NCBI GenBank assembly: GCA_025716855.1
Contig: JAIXMQ010000010.1
Coordinates: 369,501 to 433,500, forward strand
From: Pilaira anomala
Taxonomy: Eukaryota; Mucoromycota; Mucoromycetes; Mucorales; Mucoraceae
Direction: 5' to 3'
Length of the DNA: 64,000 nucleotides
Shown piece after piece: positions 47,640 through 57,811 of the stretch (position 1 is the first letter of the stretch; each line of letters opens with the position of its first letter). Under the pieces are notes generated by a model. That model saw nothing but the letters and a program-made list of their open reading frames with translations. It had not been told where the DNA came from and searched no databases. The translations under genes and the position numbers were made by a program.

Positions 47640-48876
47640 CATTACGGCCAATGTATTTTAACCGCTAAACATATATTGGACGACTTCCAAAATTCATAAT
47701 TTGTTAACATATTGCTGTTCGTTTGCTGCCGTGTATTATAATACACGGTTCGAATTTGGTTCATACCTATTGATATTTATTTGTGTTCCTGGTATGTTTA
47801 TGTTCTATTCTAATTGGTCCCTCAACAAGGCCCTTCTTCGTCGAAGGAAGAGATACTTGGATAAGTGCGCTCCATGCTCTTTAGCGATGAGTTCGCAAAT
47901 GTACAGAACTAGAATTAACGTGTGTTATTATGCATTCACTTAATGACTTTTTTTTTTTTTTTTTTTAAAAAAAAAACTTACATGTAGTTCTTGCGACATT
48001 AGGAAGTCGTCCATTGCCTACTTACAGTTATTTTGATTTTGCAAAGTTTGTCAATCGTGACAAAAAAAGCACTTATCTCTTCTACAGTAATATAATGAAG
48101 ACGGCTTTGCAAAATGAAAATGACGAAAATAAGCTAACTATAATAGCTAACGTCATCAATAAGTTCAATGTAATTTATTTTATTATATTAAATGTGAGCA
48201 ATCACTAATTCATTTTTTTTTTTTAGAGTCGTAACTAGATTCAAGAATCAGAAAAAGACGAAAAACTGCCATTGAAACTACCAATGATGCTGCCTGCGCT
48301 TCCTTTGAGTCTAGACAAAATGCGGCTATCAATATCTTTTGGCAGTTTTATAAATTAGGTTGCCGCAGAAATTCAAGGATCTTCTGAAGTAACCAATAAA
48401 AATGAAAAAGGTAAAAATGCTGCCACAAATGTTGATGCTATTGATAGAAAAAAGAGGTTAATGAAAACCAAGGTTTTTTTTTTTTGTAAGCGTAATTTTG
48501 TCAGTAGAAACGGATCCAACGTAGGTTCAATTTATTCAATTTCTGTAACCTCAATCTCCCATGCCCAGAAATTTATTACAATTGAATAGGATGACTGCCA
48601 TGATACAAGAGCTCTTCATGAGTGCTTCAACAAGCTCATTATAAACGTAAGTTCTGTTTAATGATTTAATGGTGACATATTTTTCTATATATCTTACATA
48701 TTATTCAAAAGGGAGTCAAATACCAAATACTCAAGAATGAAGAAGTTCAAAGATCTTGTACCTGTTAGACTTCTTCTTGGTTATAAGTCTTGTCGCTTTG
48801 ACCTCTGTTTACGAGAAACTAAAAACAATCAACAAAAAAGAACATGTTCATCATGTTCTTTTTGTAACAATTAATA
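47640..48876 (+). pseudogene. Decayed multi-exon gene ending in a CSFCNN-type tail
   Basis: Protein-like blocks in plus-strand order include FVNRDKKSTYLFYSNIMK (about 48050), an acidic/basic block around 48240-48480 (ESEKDEKLPLKLPMMLPALP then in-frame stop), DCHDTRALHECFNKLIIN just before a GTAAGT donor (48590-48650), and KKFKDLVPVRLLLGYKSC followed by RTCSSCSFCNN and stop (48740-48876). Stops and frame changes interrupt them, so I see no working gene. The last 11 residues resemble the tail of the gene at 50 kb (RVCPYSFCDN), and the DNA of both ends forms a stem-loop followed by T5. A perfect 20-bp palindrome lies at 47729-47748. Family unknown. Confidence 0.4.
47729..47748. repeat. Perfect 20-bp palindrome
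   Basis: CCGTGTATTATAATACACGG is its own reverse complement with no loop. No known site recognised; part of the hairpin-rich region. Confidence 0.9.
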
Positions 48877-49998
48877 AATATATCAAGCTTTTTTTTTTTT
48901 TAACACTTGAAATAATATATACATAATTACTTGAGATATAACAAATATACTCAACAAATATTAATATGTAGATTAATTGTCTCTATAAAATAAAAGAAAA
49001 AATAACTATTCATCACATACTTTGTATTTTGTAAATTTTTTTTATGAAAAAGCCAGGTTGTTTTTTTTTCTAAATATCATTTTTTATCCTTTTGATGTAT
49101 TATTTGAAAGCCTTACGTGTAATTATCGCTTATACAAAAGAAAAAAAAAACGGTATATAAATAAAAAGAGGAATTCTTTTTATACTGTAGTTACAACTCT
49201 ATAATACACACTCATAAATGCCGCGCTTTTTTTCTAACCTTCAAACCAAAGTTGATATAGCCATAATATCTATCTAGCCTCGAGTTGCTTTTAATGTTGG
49301 TAACGGTGTGAAAATATGGGGTAAATATATATACGGTAAAAAAAAGTGTTCATCTTACTATTTTTCAAAAAAAAAAGTACATTCGTAATGTATGTTTTTT
49401 TTGTATGTATTAGAATGTATAAACTGCTGATACCATCTCACTTGCTTGACAAAAGAAAAAGTTTGAGGGTCTCGTCCAAATGATCAGGATCAAACAATAT
49501 TGTGATGCGGTGTATGAAGATAAAATTCACGTGAACGGGGTTTAATGATGTTTTTAATCCCCATTGGCCGTAATCTTATCAGCATTTTCGTTTTTTTGTT
49601 TACTTGAAGTATTCCCTTTCTTGTATTTTTTTTTAAGGATAATCGGATCATATGCCATCAATCAAAGAACGCCTAGAACCATTTTAAAGATTAGTTCTGT
49701 AACAATCTTTTTGTTTTTAGGGGGTGTGTGAAGGAAAAATTTAATCTGAATTTGAAACACGGGGGGCGCTTATGGAGAAATGCCCATTCTGAATTTGAAA
49801 AAGGGAGGTTTGTGTACAACATGTAAACAAAAAACAAAAAAAGACTTGGTTATCTTTTCATGATGTGAGATGGCGCTAAAGCTTTCATGGAAGTTGATAC
49901 GGTACTTTCCATGGTTTTTATTTACTATATAAGTCTCAACTTTTTCCTTTTCCTTTTCCCTTTTTTTTTTCTCTTCATTATATCTTATAATAACAAAA
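48877..49998. other. Intergenic region and promoter of the 50-kb gene
   Basis: A/T-rich, no gene supported. From about 49480 the sequence becomes more balanced, with repeated CTGAATTTGAAA blocks at about 49740-49800. A TATATAA box sits at about 49926, 73 bp upstream of the next start codon, followed by a pyrimidine-rich tract. Confidence 0.5.
49926..49932 (+). promoter_or_regulatory. TATA box of the hairpin-string gene
   Basis: TATATAA followed by GTCTCAAC and a 40-bp C/T-rich tract (CTTTTTCC repeats), the standard fungal initiator layout, 73 bp before the ATG. Confidence 0.45.
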
Positions 49999-50649
49999 AT
50001 GCTAGTATTACCTGTACTTTGCTACATAGTTGCTGCCATCTCTTTTGCGATTCGTAAGTATATCTATATTCCGTAGTAAGTATAGCTTTTTATACTCAAT
50101 CTTTTTTTTTATCATTATTATATAGCTCCCCTCTCTTTCCTCTTTCGAGATTTCGAAAGTACATACTGTACTTTCGACTCAAGCATTTCCTCGACTCCTG
50201 CTTGGGTTGAAAAAGAAGCTTCTTCTCCTCCTGAGGAAGAAGTTTGTAAATCTGTCAGTATTATGACAGATTTGTTTTTAAAAACATCTCCAGAAGATGT
50301 TTGTTTAAAGACAACTGAAAAAGGCCTCGTCGTCTTTGTTCCTTCTCTCGTGCCCGCTGTTTCCTGGTCTGTTTGTTTCCCTTTGTTTCCTCTCGGTCCG
50401 GTTCCTTCCTCCTCTTCCACCGCTTTCTCTTTTCCTGCTGCTGACCAAGAATCTTTCACTTCAACAGTGAAAGCATTGTTTCAAAAATTAATGGTTGGAG
50501 GACGATCATTAAAGGATGGCTTGTTATATCCAAGCCGTCCTTTAATGATCGTATTTACTTTAATCCCCATCGTTTACCTCACCTTTTACCGGGGGTTTAA
50601 CGGTGGGCGATTAAGAAGAGTATGCCCATACTCTTTTTGTGACAATTAA
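49999..50649 (+). CDS. Unrecognised two-membrane-segment protein (192 aa) encoded by a string of inverted repeats
   Basis: Two exons, 49999-50053 and 50126-50649, with a 72-nt GT-AG intron (GTAAGT...TATAG) that splits a Pro codon and keeps the frame. The N-terminus MLVLPVLCYIVAAISFAI is a signal peptide or anchor. The middle is Ser/Pro/Phe/Val-rich with scattered Cys. A second hydrophobic segment (LMIVFTLIPIVYLTFY) lies near the end, followed by a basic patch and the Cys-containing tail RVCPYSFCDN. The DNA of exon 2 is unusual: six clear inverted repeats with 7-21-bp arms follow one another at 30-150-bp spacing. Codon use in the middle is C-richer than in neighbours. No family recognised; TATA box and splice signals support expression. 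Confidence 0.55.
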
Positions 50650-50773
50650 GTAGTTGCAAAACCTTGCTTATTAAAAAGAATATATCTATGTTCTTTTTGT
50701 ATCAAGAAATAATAAAAAATAAAACTTTTGTTTTATATTTAAAGCCTTCTTTAATTTTAGTGTTTGAAATAAT

Positions 50774-50814
<41 letters not shown>

Positions 50815-50836
50815 GGTTGAAGTAAAACATTCAACC
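50153..50836. repeat. Array of eight consecutive inverted repeats
   Basis: Arms (perfect unless stated): 50153-50163/50167-50177 (11 bp); 50219-50225/50236-50242 (7 bp); 50248-50257/50264-50273 (10 bp); 50282-50289/50295-50302 (8 bp); 50453-50460/50466-50473 (8 bp); 50503-50523/50531-50551 (21 bp, one T/G wobble); 50616-50624/50627-50635 (9 bp); 50815-50821/50830-50836 (7 bp). Loops are 2-10 nt. The repeats differ in sequence from each other, so this is not one repeated unit. Confidence 0.85.
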
Positions 50837-50987
50837 TATGTATTCACTCGTCTTCTGTAAAAAAAAAATATATAATTGTCTTATGAAAAAGCAAAAGGTT
50901 TTTATTAGGTACGGTAGTATAGCTGATATACTTGACGTTTTGCGCGTTATTAAGTGTTACGCTTGATTGATATAGATTTATTGTAAT
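50650..50987. other. 3' flank of the hairpin-string gene
   Basis: Contains a diverged third copy of the stem-loop/TTTTTGT tail element (about 50676-50713), an A-run of 32, and the last hairpin of the array. No gene. Confidence 0.5.
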
Positions 50988-51900
50988 GAGTCAACAAAGA
51001 ATGATTTTAAAATACCCAAGAGGTAATACGAAATGTATAAATAAAAAAATATGCATAAATTTATTTCTTTCTTTCCCTCTCACACAAATTTTTTTTTAAA
51101 AAAAAATAAATCAATTGCCTAGTTTTAATAATGCTTTGGAAAGAAGCAGAGATTCCAGTTATTAACTTAACATTATACAAACAAGAAGATGGTACAATCA
51201 AAAGCACAAGAGATCAGATCATTAAAAGTATATTTATATATAAGTGATTACACGACAAGAGTAGAGATTAACAAGATTACTATTACAAAGGTGTACCATC
51301 ACCAGTTAATACATTACCTAGGAACAAAAAATTTTAGAGCAAGGAAAGACCCGTGTCATCCTAATCAAAAATTTAAAAGATGAGTGCACCTATTACAGGC
51401 AGATAGAGAGAATAAGGGACAAGAAAATCGTTGTAATTCGAATATAGTGTGTGGTGATATTGATATTCATAGTCAGTGCTATGATCGAATGAAATTATTT
51501 GAAGTATGTGGGGATCCAGCTAGTTAGTTATTAAATTGGATGGTTTAAGAAGATTGACGAACGAGACATTTATTTGTAATTATGTAAAAGGATATTCTTA
51601 TTTCTGTACGTACTACGCAGTCTGTTCATTTGGAAAGAAACAATCTGTTATCAATTATTCGGGCACATGAAGGATATGGAGTGCTTATTGTAAATGCAAA
51701 ACAACCTCGTTTCCTTCCGTCAAGATTATCTCTTTGGCACCAAATTACCTTGACGTGCATGCAACAATAAAGCGGTCGTATTAAAATATGAAATAATGTA
51801 ATGAGTACGTGGATTACGGTTTTGAATATACCTATAGTTAAGTAGTACTGGCTAAAGATGATCAGCAACTATATTGTAAGATGATAGTTCATCAAATGCT
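50988..51900 (+). pseudogene. Cys-containing gene remnant
   Basis: Starts with a plausible exon MSQQRMILKYPRG ending at a donor. Further protein-like blocks follow in changing frames: LWKEAEIPVINLTLYKQEDG (about 51135), CGDIDIHSQCYDRMKLFEVC (about 51453-51512) and YVKGYSYFCTYYAVCSFGKK (about 51580-51640). Stops and frame changes separate them and no consistent splicing rescues the frame. The Cys spacing suggests a disulphide-rich or zinc-binding ancestor; not recognised. Confidence 0.35.
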
Positions 51901-52315
51901 TAGTGTAGATCTTGCAGAATAGCCCAGAAGTATTATCCGTAATAAGATCATGGTGGCAGAAAAGATATCGCATGTAATCTTTGTCTTATGCGAAAGAAGT
52001 TTTCTATTAATTTTCAATATTCCCAAATAAAGTACAACACATTTGAACCATTTTTCGTTTAAAGCCAAAATTTGTCTCTTTATATTCTTATCCATGCTCT
52101 CTTACAGTAGCTCTTTATCATTACCTTATTCATAAATGCTTACTACGTTTTTCATAAATAAAAGGAATATAAACCGCATTAATTATATACAGCTAGTTAC
52201 ATGTGTTATCAGAATTAAAAAAAAAAAACGGGGAATCATATGTTTTATTTATATAAAATATTAATTTTCGGGGTATTATGTATTTACAACAGGTATTAAA
52301 AACAAGTAAGCTGAA

Positions 52316-53567
52316 TTACTTTTTGCTGCGAGTGGCGCTTTTTTTTGTAGGCTTTTTAGCTGTGGCCTTCTTTTTTTTCTTGACAACCTTCTCAGGTTTT
52401 TCTTCTTCCTCGACTTTAGGTTCTTCAATCAACCCTCTTTTGTACGCTTTTCTTATGATTGTGTCGATAAAAGGAAAGTAGTCAAATTTTTGTCGTTTCA
52501 CATTAGAAGTAGAAATAAATCGAGTATCTTCAATTTTGCTAATGCTATTACTAGTTATAAAAGTTTTGCTTCTCTTTTAATTGTTCAAGATGAGATTTTA
52601 AAGAGCTAAAATCTTTGAGTTCAACATCTTTCCAAGCAGCTGCTACAAATGGTAATCCTTCAATTTCTTTAGGTTCGTTTTGTTCAATTTGCGTAAGAGG
52701 TGTGTTATTACTACAAATCGAGTCCAGTGAATGAATATTTGCATTTAAGACATTGGTATTGGTAACAATCTTGCCGTAATTATCATGATGTATAGCCATT
52801 AAAGAAAAATCAAATCCATTTCTAGAAAGAAAAAAGTAAATATAAAAATGCAGTTTGATTTGTATATTGGTAATACTTACAAAGCATCCATACGATTTTG
52901 AATTAAAGCTTCAGTTTGTTTCAACCACTCCTCTTGCTTGCATTTTCAGATTTTGTAAGGTCGAGCTTTTAAACCATTTTTATAAATGTAAGCAATATAG
53001 TGATATTCCTTTTTGTACTCATCAGTGAATACACCATTTCGTTGTTCAGATGATCCAGCTGAGACTTTACGGATATTTACGTTATCAGCTTTATGATTTG
53101 CACTATTTGAAATAATGTCATCAGCATATTTATACATGCTTACATCTATTTAACTTACGGTGAATATGAGTTATGAATGCGTCTGATTTCTTCTGAATTA
53201 CCCAAGCAAAGACCACGATTCTAGTTTTACATTTTTAGTCATATATGTTCATCATGATATTAAGAAAGATAAAACTTACTACAGATGAGAATCCTTTGGT
53301 AAACTCATTAAATTTATTAATGATCTCGCCTTTTTCTTTTATCTCAGAGTTTAACACAATATTCATCAATGCTAAAGTGCCACAAGCATTTGTAACCACC
53401 TAAAAAAGTGAAGTCAGTATAAAAGGGTTATTATACCAAAAATGCAAAGGCTTACTTGAGAAGTAAAGACTATCCCATCCTCATCAGGATCTTCGTTTTC
53501 CCATTCTTTAGGCAAAGGCTCATCCTGGTATTCAGAAACAAAAATTATGCCTTGAACGAGACTTTGA

Positions 53568-53606
<39 letters not shown>

Positions 53607-53884
53607 AATAAAATACTCTTTGGTCATGGACCTGATTTGTAATAAGTTACCCATCATCGTCTTTAAGGTCAGTAAAATCAATTTCGAACAATTCCTCTGC
53701 TTTCGTGTCTTTTACACCATACTCTTTTAACATATCGTTAAAGATATCTGTAAACGCGTAATAGAAGCGTTTAGTTGCCAAGAAATATATAAAAGAATAA
53801 AGCAAATCGTTTACCTGGATCAGACGTGATTAACGTCCAATAATCATTATCAAGCTGGTTCATTGTGTTTAATAACTGTGTCAT
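52316..53884 (-). pseudogene. Disabled ubiquitin C-terminal hydrolase, UCHL5/UCH37 type
   Basis: Exons 53815-53884, 53651-53747, 53456-53561, 53280-53399, 53159-53220 and 53102 downward join well: WTLITSDPGDIFNDMLKEYG, VQGIIFVSEYQDEPLPKEW, VVTNACGTLALMNIVLN (active-site Cys), FNEFTKGFSSVNRGLCLGNS with EEIRRIHNSYS, and KKEYHYIAYIYKNG (active-site His). Then three lesions appear. About seven residues holding the ELDG loop with the catalytic Asp are missing between NG and LKARPYK. A TGA stop follows six codons later (about 52949-52951). Near 52555 a one-base frame change separates LEQLKEKQNF from the last block, KRQKFDYFPFIDTIIRKAYK plus a Lys-rich tail. That block matches the ULD-like C-terminus that binds the proteasome receptor Rpn13. 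Everything else is well preserved, so loss seems recent. Confidence 0.78.
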
Positions 53885-54449
53885 AATAACAACGTGAGTA
53901 TAAGAATAAAAAAAAATAAAGTAAAGGTAAAACGAAAAAGGGTTTTCTATGCATACAGGAAAACAAATGTGGCAAATCAAAAAAAAAAAAATACTATTTT
54001 AAGAAATCTTGTAGAAGGACTTCAGAAGCCTTATAATATTTACAATGTGATTCATTAGTGCTGTATGCAGGTCTCTTTAATAAAGGTTTGTTTTTATGAG
54101 ACATATAAAGATTCAAACAAAAATATGAGGATAATAAAACGTCGTTTACGTCATTTTGAGTGTATGTTTACATTTTTATTAGAAAGTAATTGGTAACTAT
54201 TGGAGAAAAGTTCCGTTCAAAGAAATAAAAAAAATAGATATACAGAATAGAAAAGAAGTATAATATTTGCTGTATTTATCAGGAAAAAAAAAAGTCTGGC
54301 GTGGATATTACACATCAAGCTTTATACAAGTTTGAAAGTATTTACAGGTATCATTTCATTTCCATTTGTATATATGTAGAATTTATTATGAGAAAATAAC
54401 CCCAATATTTATTATGAGAAAATAACCCCAATATTTACATTTTGAAAAT

Positions 54450-54481
<32 letters not shown>

Positions 54482-55735
54482 ACAATCAATAGAAGGGCAC
54501 GAACCGACAAAAAGAAAAAACCTTGAAAAATTTGGCAAAACTTCTTCGCAGAAGAACCGGTACTTCTTAGTAATCGTAACCTTTTAAATTACTAGCGTTC
54601 TCGATTTTTAGTTCCGACAATATTAGCACAACGTCAACTCATGTCTACTAAAAGGTCGAGCATGAGTGTATCAATTGCTCAAGTTTAGGGCTATAGTATA
54701 AGACTAGAACTTGTGAGAAAGAAGTTGTCTTTATTTACATATGTTTACTAAGATATTTATATTAGAGAAGTTACTGTTGACAGTAACACATACTTGTGCT
54801 ACAACAACAAATCAATAAACTTCTACCTGACAAGTGATTCAATTTTTTCTAAAAATTTCTCCTTATATACCCCTCCAAAATTTTACTATGGACAAGTTGT
54901 GGGTTTCATGAACCTTATTTTTTCGGCTTTTTTTTTATGTCTGAATTTCTCAATAAAAATGTTTCCAGCGTTTTGAGCAATGTTTATTTAGTACAAATTC
55001 AATGGCACAAAAGTACAAAAATTTGTAGAAAAGTGGATCGTATAGCGAATAGAAAGGTCCACTTTCACAATATCTTCTTGGTGTAACTAAAATACAAAAA
55101 CAACACTTCTTTGTCTGTGCCCGTGTAACCTAAATCGAAGAAAAGCCACTACTGCTACACCTAAAATATTTCTTTTATTAACGCGACCAAGTATCAAATC
55201 GTTTTATTGAGAACTATGAGAAACACTTTTTTATATCAAGTAGCACTGTGTACAGTACCGACAAACCAATTTTTTTTAGTATGATTAATAATTAGATATT
55301 AAAATTGGATTCCGTTTTCGTAAATATATATATATTATATATATTCTTCCTTGCTGTATTCGTGTCAAATAGCACTATATTTCCAGCTCTTGTATCCAGG
55401 CCTTTTCTTCTACGGTCAAACACAGATGAAAATAACTTCAAAAGATGGGGCAGATGGAATAATAAACGTAGGTTAATTTAAGATATGATGACTATATCTG
55501 ATAAGGTTGGTTATTGACAACTAACTATTATCTGCCAGGATGCTATTACTCTCAGAAAACAAAAAACCTATTAATTCAATTTGAAGAAATACTAGAAAAT
55601 ATTCATTTGAGCAATGAAAAATTAGTATCGACTCAACAAACAAGATACATCGAGGCTTTTATTATGTTGATTTATTTCACTTATATGAATGAGCTAGTAA
55701 TAGTAATAATGCTTTATTCAAAGTAAATACAAGAG
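53885..55735. other. Gene-poor spacer
   Basis: No gene supported. It has a 26-nt unit duplicated in tandem at 54384-54437 and an (AT)n run at 54450-54472. A short frame at 55514-55726 has helical, polar composition but no recognisable features; it may belong with the remnant that follows. Confidence 0.45.
54384..54437. repeat. Tandem duplication of a 26-nt unit
   Basis: TTATTATGAGAAAATAACCC plus CAATAT occurs twice head to tail with no mismatch. Recent duplication. Confidence 0.9.
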
Positions 55736-56272
55736 AAAGAGGATCAAGCAAAGTAAGTTTTTCGAAAAACTAAGCAAGATTTGGAGCTGGAATTTTAATT
55801 GAATTCTTTTTTGATATACTTGCTTTAGAAGAAAAAAAAAAAAGAGTGTAGACAAAGAGATCAGTAGCTATAAGAACAAAAAGAGAATATTAAAAGACAA
55901 CAAAAGGAATTAGAAAAGAAAAGGAAGCCAAAGAATTTTTAGCTAGAGAAGAAAAGAGAAAGTTAAAAGAGGGACAAAAAGAGAGGTAGAGGAAAAGAAG
56001 GATGATTTATTACCACAAGATTTATTAGTATATACAGGCTTGATTGAAAAGAGAAAATGCAATTAAGCAGAAGAATTTGAAAAGATGATTGCTCAGCAAG
56101 AAGCAGAAGAAGCTAATAAAGATCGAAAAAGAGAAATAATGCACATAAGGGAAGACTATATTTTGTACCGCTAAAGCCATCAAAACGCATTCTGAAGTAG
56201 AAAAGAAGAATATCAAAGATTTCTTAACAATAGAACTGATCGATACTGCATTAATATTTCGTCGTAAATAAA
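55736..56272 (+). pseudogene. Remnant of a charged-helix (Lys/Glu-rich) gene
   Basis: Broken plus-strand blocks read KKDDLLPQDLLVYTGLIEKR, EEFEKMIAQQEAEEANKDRK and VEKKNIKDFLTIELIDT with stops between. The composition and block order suggest a decayed nucleolar-type basic/acidic protein, but the family is not certain. Confidence 0.3.
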
Positions 56273-56416
56273 TTGATTTTTTTTTTTTTGCTGTACACTC
56301 ATGAGAAAAAAAAAATAACAACAATAAATATATGCACAGTTATACATTAAATTTTACTCTCTTCTTATTATAATTATTTTGTGTCTCTTTCTCTTCTTTT
56401 TTTATATACTTGAAAC

Positions 56417-57811
56417 ATGGGTTTTTTTTCTGACGAGCCTCGAACTTCTATTACAGTTTATATTGGTAAAAAAACAAACAAACAAAGAACTCGATATAAT
56501 GATATATGAGCTTTAACAATTGCACCATTAGAAAACTTGTCTAATTACGAAGAGATTGAATGGTACCAGTTTGAACAATTAGTAGAGTCTATTACAATGC
56601 AACCCGGAGGAGGAAGAGAGGCTATTGAAGCTATTCGAAAGAAGCTTAAACATGGTACAACTCAACAACAACTACGTGTATTAGAGGTTAGTTTGATTTT
56701 TTTTTAGGAAAAAAAAAAAAGAGGGTGTGTAACTCTGTAATATTAATGCAAAAAATCAATCATTATTATTATAGGTTTTAAAGTTATTAATGGAGAATTC
56801 AAATCAACAATTTCAACGTAAGTTGAATAAAAACGATATATTTGATATTAGAGAGAGAGAGAGAGAGAGAAAATTGACCATTTTATTATGTATGTTAGGT
56901 GAATTGATTAGTAATGATAAAATGAAGGATCGATTTGAGCTTATTATTGAATCATCTGCAGAAGATATAAGAGTAAGAAAGACATTAGTGATGTTATTAG
57001 GTACTTGGTCAGCTAGATTTAAAGGTGAACAAGGTATATATACATTGCAACAGTTACATGAAAGGGGATTGTCTCTATTTCATGGTGGAAAAGTAAGTGT
57101 TTATTTTATATATAAATAGATGTTGTTTACATTATATTGATCTGCATTTAAACATATAAAAAGCAACGCCATGCTTCTGCTGCTACTCCTCCTTCTACTA
57201 GTCCAATTGTTGAAAGTAGTCTACATCAAAGAAAGAATCCTCCACCACCTGTACGTAATCCACCTACCAATCACAGTCAATCATATCGAGATGTACCTCC
57301 ACCTAACGATATTGGTGGACCTCGTAGACAACATGCTACTACTACTAGTACTAGTAGTAGTAGTGTAGGACAATTTGATTTTGAAAAGGAAAAACCAAAG
57401 ATTATTCAAGAAGTGGCTTTAGCAACGCAATCTGCAAACAATTTAATTAATGCTCTTCGGTTGATCAATACGTCAAAAGATAACTGGGAAATCGATATGA
57501 GAACAGATGAAGCGATTCAAGAATTTTGTCATCGCTGTGAAGAAGAAAAGAGAAAGATTGTAAAGTACGCTAGGTTAGTGGAAGATGAAGAATGGATAGG
57601 TACATTATTAAATGCCAATGAAGAATTATTAAAGGCTTTGGATATGTATGATATAATGCTTACTGGTCAAATACCTTCTGATTTTCCTACTTCACCTTAT
57701 CGTAATAAGAATAGTCCACCTTTGGCTTTATTGGGTAATGATGATTTACCAAGGGGAGAAGATGGTCAAGTACTTGAGGATCCTTTTGCTGACCCAGTAG
57801 ATGACTTGTAA
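56417..57811 (+). CDS. VHS-GAT adaptor, Lsb5-like
   Basis: Four exons (56417-56465, 56532-56686, 56775-57092 and 57164-57811) give 389 aa. MGFFSDEPRTSITVYIENLS is followed by a VHS superhelix (GREAIEAIRKKLKHGTTQQQ, RVLEVLKLLMENSNQQFQRK, MLLGTWSARFKGEQGI). After a Pro/Ser/Thr linker comes a GAT three-helix bundle (ALATQSANNLINALRLINTS, CEEEKRKIVKYARLVEDEEW, LLNANEELLKALDMYDIML). The acidic tail ends DPFADPVDDL; DPF resembles an AP-2/Eps15-type ligand motif. In yeast Lsb5 links Las17/WASP actin assembly, ubiquitin and endocytic cargo at the plasma membrane. A (GA)n run encodes RERERER within the VHS domain and may vary in length. The short first exon and 66-nt intron are supported by frame. Confidence 0.88.

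Larger units (their letters stand above)
47223..47640. other. RMI1 3' flank with strong hairpins
   Basis: Contains a perfect 25-bp inverted repeat and an 8-bp one (listed separately). No gene was assigned, although an 86-codon minus frame crosses it. Confidence 0.5.

Noticed and set aside
47701..47943. 80-codon plus frame with hydrophobic start
   Set aside because: Lies inside a remnant region; no start context, splice support or family. Kept only as part of the decayed-gene entry.
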